This document shows, in pieces, positions 53,868-62,066 of a stretch of DNA of 64,000 nucleotides (position 1 is the first letter of the stretch; each line of letters opens with the position of its first letter). The notes beneath the pieces are model-generated. The model worked only from the letters and a program-made list of their open reading frames with translations. It did not search any database and was not told the DNA's origin. The position numbers were made by a program, and so were the translations under genes. The stretch is from Fervidibacter canadensis (lineage in GTDB: Bacteria > Armatimonadota > Fervidibacteria > Fervidibacterales > Fervidibacteraceae): NCBI GenBank assembly GCA_041446545.1, contig JBGOEJ010000017.1, positions 1 through 64,000 on the forward strand, in the 5' to 3' direction.

Positions 53868-54839
53868 ATGCCCGAAAGCAAAGGCGCAATCAAAAAACGC
53901 AGGTTGAAGAACCCAAACGATGAAGGCTCATCGGCAGGACAAGTTGGCGGTTTGGAAGGGGCATTGCAGCGCTTGACAGAAGGGGTTATCGCACTGGCGG
54001 AAGGTCAAAAGCAATTGCAAGCAACGGTGACGCAATTGGTGGAGTGGCAACAGCAAACCCAAGGAACTGTTGCCCAACTGGTGGAAGGACAAATCCAGTT
54101 GCAAAACACCGTCTCTCAACTGGCAGAAGAGAACCGAAAATTGGCGGATGGGCAGGAAAGGTTGTGGCAGGCAGTCACTCATTTGACAAAAGGTCAAGAT
54201 GAGTTACGGCAAGCAGTCACCCGTTTGACAGAGGAAAACCGAAGGTTGTCAGAAGGACAGGAAAGGTTACAAGAGACGGTCGCCCATTTGTCGGAAGAGA
54301 ACCGAAAGTTGGCGGAAGAGCAAGAGAGGTTGCAAGAGACGGTCGGTCAACTGGTGGGAGTTCAATTGCAATTGCAGACCACTGTCTCACAACTGGCGGA
54401 AGAGAGCCGAAAGGCAATGGTCGTTTTGAAAGAGGTAAACAGGAGAGTCGGTCGGTTGGATGAGCAACTTGGCATGACCGTTGAATCGGTTGCCCAAATA
54501 GTTTTGCCTGGCTACTTGGAGAGGCATTTCGGCATAAAACTTGAGGGCAAGTTGGGCTACGAACTCAAACCGATGTTCTTCCGATTAAACGGCGAATGGG
54601 AGCAAGTTGACCTTTACGGCGAAGGGAGGATGGGCAAGGAAGAAATTTGCATCGTTTGCGGGTGCAAGGCGAAAATTTACGAGAGGGATGTCCACGCCTT
54701 TGTCAAGAAGTTGGAACGGCTATGGGGGCTTTTGAGGAAGCGACCTATACCCGTTTTGTTTGGCTACTCAATTCATCCGTCGGCACAAGAGCCTGCAAGT
54801 TCGCACAATATCCTTTTGGTCAGCCCACTTCACCGTTAA
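53868..54839 (+). CDS. Coiled-coil protein with degenerate PD-(D/E)XK-like (DUF3782-type) C-terminal domain
   Basis: 323 residues from ATG at 53868. Residues ~20-200 are a long coiled coil with a 21-residue sequence repeat (ENRKLAEEQERLQETV). The C-terminal ~110 residues match a PD-(D/E)XK-like domain found after coiled coils in archaea and thermophiles: LPGYLERHFGIKLEGKLGYE, EQVDLYGEGRMG with the Asp, then ICIVCGCKAKI. The usual I-G-E-x-K is changed here to CGCK, so the catalytic Glu looks lost. Inserted between nuoC and nuoD. Role unknown; not a complex I subunit. Confidence 0.6.
   Translation: MPESKGAIKKRRLKNPNDEGSSAGQVGGLEGALQRLTEGVIALAEGQKQLQATVTQLVEWQQQTQGTVAQLVEGQIQLQNTVSQLAEENRKLADGQERLWQAVTHLTKGQDELRQAVTRLTEENRRLSEGQERLQETVAHLSEENRKLAEEQERLQETVGQLVGVQLQLQTTVSQLAEESRKAMVVLKEVNRRVGRLDEQLGMTVESVAQIVLPGYLERHFGIKLEGKLGYELKPMFFRLNGEWEQVDLYGEGRMGKEEICIVCGCKAKIYERDVHAFVKKLERLWGLLRKRPIPVLFGYSIHPSAQEPASSHNILLVSPLHR
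54126..54356. repeat. In-frame 63-bp (21-codon) tandem repeats in the coiled-coil gene
   Basis: Units start at 54126, 54231 and 54294, with a shorter 42-base unit at 54189-54230. Each full unit encodes EEN(R)(K/R)L-(A/S)-(D/E)-(G/E)-QERL-(W/Q)-x-(A/T)-V-(T/A/G)-(H/Q)-L. Three heptads per unit keep the coiled coil in register. Confidence 0.8.
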
Positions 54840-54854
54840 AAGGGGTGAAAAGTT

Positions 54855-56039
54855 ATGGCTGCGACGGAGTTGCGAGAGACTATCGCTGTTTCGCCGCGCC
54901 GAGAAATTCGCACCGAAGAGATGGAAATCAGCATGGGTCCGCAGCACCCGTCCACGCATGGCGTCCTACGGGTCATCATCAAAGTGGACGGAGAATGGAT
55001 TCGGGCTGCCGACCCTGATTTGGGTTACCTGCATCGCTCCTTTGAAAAACTTGCCGAACAACGCACCTACCCGCAGGGCATCTTCCTGACCGACCGATGG
55101 GACTACCTTTCGGCGATGAACAATAACTGGATTTACTGCCTCGCTGTGGAGAAACTGTTGGGCATCCAAGTGCCCGAAAAAGCCGAATGGATTCGGACGA
55201 TGATTTCCGAGTTCCAACGCATCGCCAGCCATTTGGTCTTCTTGGGCACTTATGGCTTGGATATCGGAGCCTTGACACCCTTCTTCTATTGCTTCCGCGA
55301 GCGGGAGAAAATCCTTGACCTTTTTGAGGCACTGTGTGGGGCACGCTTGACTTACAACTACATCCGCATCGGCGGTGTCTCCCGCGATTTGCCCAAGGGA
55401 TGGCTGGACCGAGCCGAAGAGACGGTGGATTACTTGGAAAAGCGCTTTGACGAACTGGACGACTTGCTGACTTACAACAAGATTTTCGTCGCCCGCACCG
55501 TTGGCATCGGCGTTATTCCGCCCGAGATGGCGATGGACTACGGCTTGACAGGACCGATGATTAGAGCCAGTGGTATCCCTTACGATGTCCGCAAAGCCCA
55601 ACCTTACAGCGTCTACGACCAAGTGGAATTTGATGTCGTCACCCACACGGGTTGCGATTGTTGGGCGCGAGTTTGGGTGCGTTCGCAGGAAATGCGCCAA
55701 AGCCTGCGCATCATCCGTCAATGTATCGCCAAACTGCGCACCTTCCCAGAACCCGAATTTGATGCCCCTTACGACCCATCGCCTTATGTGATGGCGAAAG
55801 TCCCGCCCAAGCCTAAACCCAAACCCAACGATGTCTATGTCGCCATTGAATCGCCACGCGGCGAACTGGGCGTCTACATGGTCAGCGACGGCAGTGAGAA
55901 ACCTTACCGCATGAAAATTCGTGGACCTGCCTTCGTCAACTTGTCGGTGCTGCCCGCCGTCGCCCCCGGACACAAAGTCGCCGACTTAGTCGCCATCGTC
56001 GGCAACATTGACATCGTGATGGGCGAAGTGGATCGGTGA
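54855..56039 (+). CDS. nuoD: NADH-quinone oxidoreductase subunit D
   Basis: 394 residues. MGPQHPSTHGVLRVI, YLHRSFEKLAEQRTYPQ and GDSGRP-type end (MKIRGPAFVNLSVLP) are hallmarks of the 49-kDa quinone-site subunit, related to hydrogenase large subunits. His and Asp of the quinone pocket (QHPSTHG) are kept. ATG has GGGGTG upstream. HicBA genes follow from 56075. Confidence 0.97.
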   Translation: MAATELRETIAVSPRREIRTEEMEISMGPQHPSTHGVLRVIIKVDGEWIRAADPDLGYLHRSFEKLAEQRTYPQGIFLTDRWDYLSAMNNNWIYCLAVEKLLGIQVPEKAEWIRTMISEFQRIASHLVFLGTYGLDIGALTPFFYCFREREKILDLFEALCGARLTYNYIRIGGVSRDLPKGWLDRAEETVDYLEKRFDELDDLLTYNKIFVARTVGIGVIPPEMAMDYGLTGPMIRASGIPYDVRKAQPYSVYDQVEFDVVTHTGCDCWARVWVRSQEMRQSLRIIRQCIAKLRTFPEPEFDAPYDPSPYVMAKVPPKPKPKPNDVYVAIESPRGELGVYMVSDGSEKPYRMKIRGPAFVNLSVLPAVAPGHKVADLVAIVGNIDIVMGEVDR

Positions 56040-56074
56040 CGGTTCGGTTTAACGGAAAAGCGAAGGTGACCAAC

Positions 56075-56404
56075 ATGGTAACGCTGACAGCCCAGACGAT
56101 GGAGCAGCGAATTGTTCGGAAGGTGTTGACGACGGAGCCGCCCTTACTTTTCACGGTGGAAATTCGCTATCATCCCGACGAGGGAGGCTATTCGGCGGAG
56201 TGTTTGGAGATGGATGCCGTCGCTTGGGGTGATACCTACGAGGAAGCCGTTGAAAACTTGCTGGATGTGATGATCGGGCTTGCAGAGGTCATTGAGGAGG
56301 ATGCCAAACTTTACCCGCATTTGCCAGAGCCGTTGCTGCCTTACGGTCAGTTCATCCTCTCGTTGGGCGATGAGGAAAAGTTGCGGAAGGTTTTGGGGTT
56401 GTGA
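56075..56404 (+). CDS. hicB: HicB-type antitoxin, copy 1
   Basis: 109 residues. The core TVEIRYHPDEGGYSAECLEM then DAVAWGDTYEEAVENL is the HicB partial RNase H fold that binds and silences HicA. ATG at 56075 has GAAGGTG six bases upstream and aligns exactly with copy 2. The C-terminal ~40 residues differ from copy 2 and contain no recognisable DNA-binding domain, so promoter binding is uncertain. HicA follows 3 bases later; order is antitoxin then toxin. Confidence 0.85.
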   Translation: MVTLTAQTMEQRIVRKVLTTEPPLLFTVEIRYHPDEGGYSAECLEMDAVAWGDTYEEAVENLLDVMIGLAEVIEEDAKLYPHLPEPLLPYGQFILSLGDEEKLRKVLGL

Positions 56405-56407
56405 GGG

Positions 56408-56638
56408 ATGGCTTACACTTATGACCAGTTTCGGCAGGTCTTGAGGAAGGCAGGATTTGAGTTGCGTCGGTCAGGAAAGCATGAGGTGTGGCGGCGCATA
56501 GAACCTGATGGAACGAAACGGCGTGTGTCCATTAGCCATCAACATGGTAGGGACATTCCAAACTGGCTTTTCGCCAAGATGTTGCGTCAGGCAGGTTTGA
56601 GCAAAGACGAATTTGAACGATGGCTCAAAGACCCGTGA
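56408..56638 (+). CDS. hicA: HicA-type mRNA interferase toxin, copy 1
   Basis: 76 residues, typical HicA size. RQVLRKAGFELRRSGKHEVW is the double-stranded-RNA-binding-like start, and SISHQHGRDIPNWLFAKML carries the conserved His (HQHG) region. The usual GSH catalytic His corresponds to SGKHEVW here. Cuts mRNA when freed. Tightly coupled to copy-1 hicB. Confidence 0.88.
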   Translation: MAYTYDQFRQVLRKAGFELRRSGKHEVWRRIEPDGTKRRVSISHQHGRDIPNWLFAKMLRQAGLSKDEFERWLKDP

Positions 56639-56662
56639 CGGGCAAGGGGCGTGGTGACAAGC

Positions 56663-56992
56663 ATGATGACACTAACGGCGCAGACGATGGAGCAGCGAAT
56701 TGTTCGGAAGGTGTTGACGACGGAGCCGCCCTTACTTTTCACGGTGGAAATTCGCTATCATCCCGACGAGGGAGGCTATTCGGCGGAGTGTTTGGAGATG
56801 GATGCCGTCGCTTGGGGTGATACCTACGAGGAAGCCGTTGAAAACTTGCTGGATGTGATGATCGGATTTGCCGAAGCGACGATGAAATTGGCTCAGGAGC
56901 ATCCAAACCTTAAAGACCCAAGCCTTGCTCACGCCCGCTTTGTGTCGGCGCTCGGAAGTGAGGAAAAGTTGCGGAAGGTTTTGGGGTTGTGA
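56663..56992 (+). CDS. hicB: HicB-type antitoxin, copy 2
   Basis: 109 residues, exactly 588 bases after copy 1. Residues ~7-68 are identical in DNA to copy 1; the C-terminal segment (FAEATMKLAQEHPNLKDPSL) is different, then EEKLRKVLGL is shared again. ATG at 56663 is followed by another ATG codon. Presumed partner of copy-2 hicA. Confidence 0.85.
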   Translation: MMTLTAQTMEQRIVRKVLTTEPPLLFTVEIRYHPDEGGYSAECLEMDAVAWGDTYEEAVENLLDVMIGFAEATMKLAQEHPNLKDPSLAHARFVSALGSEEKLRKVLGL

Positions 56993-56995
56993 GGG

Positions 56996-57226
56996 ATGGC
57001 TTACACTTATGACCAGTTTCGGCAAGTCTTAAGGAAGGCAGGCTTTCAACTCATCCGTTCAGGCAAGCACGAAGTCTGGGCAAAAGTGGAGCCTGACGGG
57101 ACAGTTTACAAAGTGCCCATCAGCCATCAACATGGTAGGGACATTCCAAACTGGCTTTTCGCCAAGATGTTGCGTCAGGCAGGTTTGAGCAAAGACGAAT
57201 TTGAACGATGGCTCAAAGACCCGTGA
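56996..57226 (+). CDS. hicA: HicA-type mRNA interferase toxin, copy 2
   Basis: 76 residues. Differs from copy 1 only in the middle (FQLIRSGKHEVWAKVEPDG and TVYKVPIS) while the first ~10 and last ~35 residues are identical. The conserved SGKHEVW and SHQHG motifs are kept. It ends 14 bases before nuoH, whose ribosome site lies just after its stop. Confidence 0.88.
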   Translation: MAYTYDQFRQVLRKAGFQLIRSGKHEVWAKVEPDGTVYKVPISHQHGRDIPNWLFAKMLRQAGLSKDEFERWLKDP

Positions 57227-57240
57227 CGGAGGGTTGGGCG

Positions 57241-58320
57241 ATGACGCTGATGGAGTTGTGCCGAAGCGTGGCGCAATGGTTGGGCGTGCCGGCAGAGTAT
57301 CGGGACGCTGCGACGCTCATCTTGCTGGCGCTCGCAGATGCCTTCATCCTGTTCAATTTCGTCATGCTAAGTGTTTTAGTGCTCATCTATGTCTTTCGCA
57401 AACTCATCGGCTTCATCCAAGCCCGCCTTGGTCCTCGCTACACAGGTCCTCGGGGTATTTTGCAAACGGTCGCCGATGCCCTCAAACTGCTGACGAAGGA
57501 AGACATCATTCCCCTCGCTGCGGATAAAGTGACTTTCAACCTTGCTCCTCTCATCGTGTTCCTTCCAGCGTTGCTGGTTTATGTCGTTATCCCCTTTGGC
57601 GACCCCAAATCTGGGCTGCAGGTGCGCGACTTAAACATCGGCATCCTCTACATCGCTGCTATCACTTCCATCACCGTCATCGGCATCGTCACGGCAGGTT
57701 GGGCGTCGGGCAACAAATGGGCGGTGTTGGGGGCGATGCGGTCAGGCGCTCAACTTCTCTCTTACGAAGTCCCGATGACCTTAGCCTTCCTTGTGCCCGT
57801 TCTATTAGCGGGCTCACTGCGTTTGTCGGACATCGTGAATTCGCAGGGTGAATGGTTTTGGCAGTGGAACGCTTTCCGCTTGGATTACCTCGGCTTGACC
57901 TTCATCGCCTTCCTCGTTTACTTTATCTGTGCCCTTGCGGAAACGAACCAAACTCCCTTTGACCTTCCCGAAGCGGAGAGCGAATTGGTGGCAGGTTACC
58001 ATGTGGAATACAGCGGAATGAAGTTCGCCATCTTCTTCCTCGCTGAATTCGGGAATACGATTGCCATCTCCGCCATCGCCACCCATTTGTTTTTGGGTGG
58101 TTGGAAAGCGCCCGCACCCTTCTTGCCCGATACAGGTTGGTGGTCGCTGTTTTGGTTTTTTGCCAAAGTGAGCACCCTCGTCTTCCTCATTATCTGGATT
58201 CGCGGGACTTATCCACGCGTCCGCATTGACCAAGTGATGGAGTTGGGTTGGAAGTTTCTTTTGCCTGTCGGCTTGCTTTGCGTGACGGGTGTCGGTCTAC
58301 TTGTCGCTGTCCGACCATGA
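57241..58320 (+). CDS. nuoH: NADH-quinone oxidoreductase subunit H
   Basis: 359 residues, eight membrane helices. GFIQARLGPRYTGPRGILQT, AETNQTPFDLPEAESELVAG and GYHVEYSGMKFAIFFLAEF are the quinone-chamber loops of NuoH. ATG at 57241 has GGAGGG seven bases upstream; a longer frame from 57208 overlaps hicA. nuoJ follows with no nuoI between. Confidence 0.97.
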   Translation: MTLMELCRSVAQWLGVPAEYRDAATLILLALADAFILFNFVMLSVLVLIYVFRKLIGFIQARLGPRYTGPRGILQTVADALKLLTKEDIIPLAADKVTFNLAPLIVFLPALLVYVVIPFGDPKSGLQVRDLNIGILYIAAITSITVIGIVTAGWASGNKWAVLGAMRSGAQLLSYEVPMTLAFLVPVLLAGSLRLSDIVNSQGEWFWQWNAFRLDYLGLTFIAFLVYFICALAETNQTPFDLPEAESELVAGYHVEYSGMKFAIFFLAEFGNTIAISAIATHLFLGGWKAPAPFLPDTGWWSLFWFFAKVSTLVFLIIWIRGTYPRVRIDQVMELGWKFLLPVGLLCVTGVGLLVAVRP

Positions 58321-58341
58321 GGGAAGAAAGGAGCGAGCGCG

Positions 58342-58866
58342 ATGGGGGAAGCGATTGCCTTTTGGATTTTGTCGGCTTTGATCGTCGTGGCGGCTTTGGG
58401 TGTCGTCACTTTGCGCAACCTTTTCCATTGTGCCCTTTGTTTGGGTTTGGTGCTCTTTGGCGTGGCGGGCATCTTTGTTTTGAACGGGGCGGAGTTCTTG
58501 GCAGGGGTGCAAGTGCTCATCTATGTCGGCGCCACTCTGGTCATCATCCTCTTCGCTGTCATGCTCAGCGAGAACATCACAGGCGAACGCATCCGCGTCG
58601 TCAGTTACAACCGACCCTTGGGTTTGCTGGCGGCATTGGGTTTCTTGGGTGTCGTGCTTTTCTTGGCAGTTTCTCAAACCAGTTTGCCTCCTCACACCAG
58701 CAGCGTCAAAGACCCCTCGTTGCAAGTCCTGACGGATGTGCCCAACAATATCGCCGCTTTCGGGACGCTTTTGCTGACCAAGTTCATCGTGCCGTTTGAA
58801 TTCGCCTCCATTTTCCTGCTGGTGGCAATGATCGGAGCCATTGTCGTCGCCCGCATGGCGGAGTAG
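58342..58866 (+). CDS. nuoJ: NADH-quinone oxidoreductase subunit J
   Basis: 174 residues with five membrane helices. FVLNGAEFLAGVQVLIYVGA and VILFAVML are the NuoJ signature with its pi-bulge helix. RBS GAAAGGAGCG. Membrane arm subunit beside NuoK. Confidence 0.95.
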   Translation: MGEAIAFWILSALIVVAALGVVTLRNLFHCALCLGLVLFGVAGIFVLNGAEFLAGVQVLIYVGATLVIILFAVMLSENITGERIRVVSYNRPLGLLAALGFLGVVLFLAVSQTSLPPHTSSVKDPSLQVLTDVPNNIAAFGTLLLTKFIVPFEFASIFLLVAMIGAIVVARMAE

Positions 58867-58871
58867 GAGGG

Positions 58872-59195
58872 ATGGATGTGTCCATCACACTGACCCATTA
58901 CCTTGTCCTTTCGGCAATCCTGTTTGCCATCGGCGTTTACGGCGTCCTGACACGCCGCAATGCCATCGCCTTACTGATGGGCGTGGAGTTAATGCTCAAC
59001 GCCGTCAACATCAATTTGGTGGCGATGAACCGATTTTTACAACCCGACTGGCGCATCGTCACAGGGCAAATCTTTGCGGGCTTCATCATCGTCCTCGCCG
59101 CCGCCGAAGCCGCCGTCGGTTTCGCTTTGGTCATCGCCATCTACCGCAACTTAGACCGCATCAATGTGGACGAGGTAAACATTTTGAAGTGGTAG
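58872..59195 (+). CDS. nuoK: NADH-quinone oxidoreductase subunit K
   Basis: 107 residues, three membrane helices. LLMGVELMLNAVNINLVA carries the helix-2 Glu (GVELMLN) and a second conserved Glu is in AAAEAAVGFAL. These are MrpC-like proton-path residues. Five bases separate it from nuoJ. Confidence 0.96.
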   Translation: MDVSITLTHYLVLSAILFAIGVYGVLTRRNAIALLMGVELMLNAVNINLVAMNRFLQPDWRIVTGQIFAGFIIVLAAAEAAVGFALVIAIYRNLDRINVDEVNILKW

Positions 59196-59290
59196 GTTGA
59201 AAGGTTGCGACATCAGGGTTCATGCCATCAGCCGCTCAGATTATGAGCAACCTGAAAGCAAAGTTGGAAGCGTCTCAGAGGTGAAGGGGG

Positions 59291-61309
59291 TTGATACAAG
59301 TGGAAGCGACGCCGATCGTCGCAGCGGTCATCATGTTAGCGCCCTTTGTCGCTTATCTCGTCAATGTGTTCTTTGGCGGTTGGCTGAAAGAGCGAGCGCA
59401 TTGGGTGTCGCTAACTTTGGTCGGCATCTCGGCAATTTTGTCCCTTGCCGTTTTCGGCACGACCGTCTGGCGCTCGCTAACTGACCCACACTTTCACGGC
59501 TGGCACGGAACTTGGTTCACAATCCCTGCGGGAGCATACACGCTTAAAATCGGCTACCAAGTTGACCAACTCACTGCCATCATGCTCGTCGTCGTCACCT
59601 TCATCGGCTGGTTCATCCAACTTTACTCCGTCGGCTACATGCATGGCGACCCTCGCTATTCCCGCTACTTCGCCTTCCTGTCGCTTTTCAAGGCGTCCAT
59701 GCTGTTGCTGGTGCTGACGGACAACCTCGTCGGGCTTTACGCGGCGTGGGAATTGGTCGGCTTGTGCTCTTACCTGCTCATCGGTTTTTGGTTTGAAAAG
59801 CCCGAAGCGGCGCGGGCAGCGAAAAAAGCCTTCATCGTCACCCGCGTCGGCGACGCAGGCTTTGCCATCGGCATCTTCCTAACTTTTGCCGTCACGGGCA
59901 TGTTGGGCTTCCGCGAAATCTTCAACTTCGTTGAAAAAGCATCGCCTCAAGCCAAAGAGTTGCTCGCCCTTGCTGCCGTCTTCCTGTTTTGCGGCGCTAT
60001 CGGCAAGTCGGCGCAATTTCCCCTGCACATTTGGTTGCCTGATGCGATGGAAGGTCCGACGCCCGTCAGTGCCCTCATCCACGCTGCGACGATGGTAGCA
60101 GCGGGCGTTTACATGGTCGGGCGACTTTATCCGCTTTTTGCCCTGCAAGGCTTTGAACACAACCCAGCATTAACCGTTGTCGCTTGGATCGGTGGCTTCA
60201 CTGCGTTTTTGGCGGCGACGATTGCTGTCGCCCAAGATGACATCAAGCGAGTGCTCGCTTATTCCACCATCAGCCAACTCGGCTACATGCTGATGGGCTT
60301 GGGTGTCGGCGGTTTCACGGCAGGCTTGTTCCACCTTGTCACTCATGCCTTCTTCAAGGCTTTGCTCTTTTTGGGTTCGGGCAGCGTCATTCACGCTGTC
60401 GGTCACAACGACATGAAGCGGATGGGTGGGTTGAAGGGTTATATGCCCATCACATTTGTCACCTACCTGATCGGCATGGCGGCATTGGCGGGTGTGCCGC
60501 CGTTTGCGGGATTTTGGAGCAAAGACGAAATTTTGGGCGCAGCATTTCATAGTCACATTCCCGGCGCAAGGTGGCTTTTCGCGCTTGGTTTAGTCTCCGC
60601 TTTCCTAACCGCGTTCTACATGACCCGCCAAGTCGGCTTAGTGTTCTACGGCAAGTTGCGCGACCATCACGCTCACCCGCATGAAAGTCCAAAAGTCATG
60701 ACTGTGCCTTTGATGGTGCTGGCGTTTTTCTCGGTGACAGTCGGTTTCATTGGCGTCCCTGGCGCTAATCTTTTTGAGCGGCTCGTTCACTTTGAAGCGG
60801 CACCGCATCACGGCTTCAACCCGCTGGTGATGGTGCTCTCCATCTTCGTCGCATTGCTGGGCATTGGAGCGGGTTATAGCCTTTATATCGCCAACCCCAT
60901 TCGCTCCCCCGACGAAGAGCCGTTACGAGCGAAGTTAGGTGGGCTTTACGATTTTCTCGCCAACAAATGGCGCATTGACTGGTATGACCCGATGCCAGGG
61001 CAACTGGGCTACTTCGTCAGCCGCGCCTTTATCCTCTTTGCGATCGCATGGCGCTGGTTTGACTTGCACATCATTGACGGTCTCGTCAACGCCGTCGGTT
61101 ATGCGACAGCGTTCATTTTAGCGACTGCCTATCGGTGGTTTGACCTTTACATCGTGGACGGTGCGGTAAACTTTGTCGGTTGGTTTACAAAGACCATCGG
61201 CAACTTTGCCCGCCGTCTCCAAACAGGTCTGGTGCAACACTACATGTTCTTAGTCGTCGCAGGCTTAGCCATCATTGCCTTGTGGGCAATTTTGCGACAG
61301 TTGAGGTAG
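59291..61309 (+). CDS. nuoL: NADH-quinone oxidoreductase subunit L
   Basis: 672 residues. TTG at 59291 and GTG at 59300 are both possible; GAAGGGGG fits GTG better. The antiporter core shows AAWELVGLCSYLLIGFW (helix 5 Glu), ITAATMVAAGVYM-type HAATMVAAGVYMVGR, and SQLGYMLMGLGVG. The C-terminal long helix and anchor (HIIDGLVN, YIVDGAVNFVG) are present. Distal proton pump. Gap of 95 bases before it has no gene. Confidence 0.96.
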   Translation: MIQVEATPIVAAVIMLAPFVAYLVNVFFGGWLKERAHWVSLTLVGISAILSLAVFGTTVWRSLTDPHFHGWHGTWFTIPAGAYTLKIGYQVDQLTAIMLVVVTFIGWFIQLYSVGYMHGDPRYSRYFAFLSLFKASMLLLVLTDNLVGLYAAWELVGLCSYLLIGFWFEKPEAARAAKKAFIVTRVGDAGFAIGIFLTFAVTGMLGFREIFNFVEKASPQAKELLALAAVFLFCGAIGKSAQFPLHIWLPDAMEGPTPVSALIHAATMVAAGVYMVGRLYPLFALQGFEHNPALTVVAWIGGFTAFLAATIAVAQDDIKRVLAYSTISQLGYMLMGLGVGGFTAGLFHLVTHAFFKALLFLGSGSVIHAVGHNDMKRMGGLKGYMPITFVTYLIGMAALAGVPPFAGFWSKDEILGAAFHSHIPGARWLFALGLVSAFLTAFYMTRQVGLVFYGKLRDHHAHPHESPKVMTVPLMVLAFFSVTVGFIGVPGANLFERLVHFEAAPHHGFNPLVMVLSIFVALLGIGAGYSLYIANPIRSPDEEPLRAKLGGLYDFLANKWRIDWYDPMPGQLGYFVSRAFILFAIAWRWFDLHIIDGLVNAVGYATAFILATAYRWFDLYIVDGAVNFVGWFTKTIGNFARRLQTGLVQHYMFLVVAGLAIIALWAILRQLR

Positions 61310-61378
61310 GTGCTGGAGATAGGCGAGGGCACCATTCATGGTGTGAAGTTTTGAACTCAGCAAAGGATGGTGAGGAAA

Positions 61379-61618
61379 ATGCTTGGTTTTGACCGCATCA
61401 CTTTTGACCCGAACATCATGGGCGGGCAAGCATGCATCCGTGGGATGCGTATCCCTGTTTCGCTCATTGTCAGTCTGATTGCACACGGTAAAACCGTTGA
61501 GGAAATCCTTGAAGAGTATCCCGACCTTGAGCCAGAGGACATCAAACAGGCATTGGAGTATGCTGCATGGCTGGCGAGCGAAAAGGTGTATGTGCACGAG
61601 GTGGTAGGCACCAGATGA
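61379..61618 (+). CDS. DUF433 antitoxin-type protein
   Basis: 79 residues from ATG at 61379 (GTGAGG upstream; ATG 61367 possible). FDRITFDPNIMGGQACIRGM then RIPVSLI and LEEYPDLEPEDIKQALEYAA are the DUF433 winged-helix signature. These proteins pair with DUF5615 toxins, as here, with a 4-base ATGA overlap. Inserted between nuoL and nuoM. Confidence 0.9.
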   Translation: MLGFDRITFDPNIMGGQACIRGMRIPVSLIVSLIAHGKTVEEILEEYPDLEPEDIKQALEYAAWLASEKVYVHEVVGTR

Positions 61619-61977
61619 AATTTCTCGCCAATATGTGCATATCAACGAAAACTGTTCAGTGGCTCAGGCAGCAAGGCTATGATGCAACACACTTAAGGGA
61701 GGAAGGGTTACATAAGTTGCCCGATGAGCAAGTGCTTGCCAAGGCTGTTGCTGAGCAACGAATCGTGTTGACAATGGACTTGGACTTTGGCTACTTGCTG
61801 GCAATCAGCAAGGCAAGTTTGCCGAGCGTGATTCTTTTTCGGTTAGAAGATAAACGCTCGGAACGGGTTAATGAACGCCTATCTGAAGTCTTACGCCTTT
61901 GCCTGAATGACCTTTCAGCAGGTGCTATCTTGGTTGTGACAGAGACAACTATTAGAGTGCGCCGCCTGCCAATTTAG
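61615..61977 (+). CDS. DUF5615 (PIN-like, Mut7-C) toxin-type protein with altered N-terminal Asp
   Basis: 120 residues, ATG overlapping the DUF433 stop. RIVLTMDLDFGYLLAISKAS is the conserved second acidic motif. The first motif, usually MKFLAD-x-(N/G)-(L/I)S, reads MKFLANMCIS, so the first active-site Asp is Asn. PIN-like nucleases need that Asp to hold metal, so catalysis may be lost or weakened. The DUF433 partner looks intact. Confidence 0.88.
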   Translation: MKFLANMCISTKTVQWLRQQGYDATHLREEGLHKLPDEQVLAKAVAEQRIVLTMDLDFGYLLAISKASLPSVILFRLEDKRSERVNERLSEVLRLCLNDLSAGAILVVTETTIRVRRLPI

Positions 61978-62066
61978 GAAGAGGCAAGTCACCGCTCAAA
62001 GTCTGGCTGAGGAACATTTGACAGGTTCTGGAAATACGCCCAAAACACTGGCAAAGGAGGTCGGAA

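Larger units (their letters stand above)
56075..57229. repeat. 588-bp tandem duplication covering hicBA, mosaic identity
   Basis: Colinear copies without indels at a 588-base offset. Identical blocks in copy 1 are 56093-56277 (185 nt), 56371-56436 (66 nt) and 56534-56641 (108 nt). The blocks between them, 56278-56370 and 56437-56533, differ heavily even at silent sites. Confidence 0.9.
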
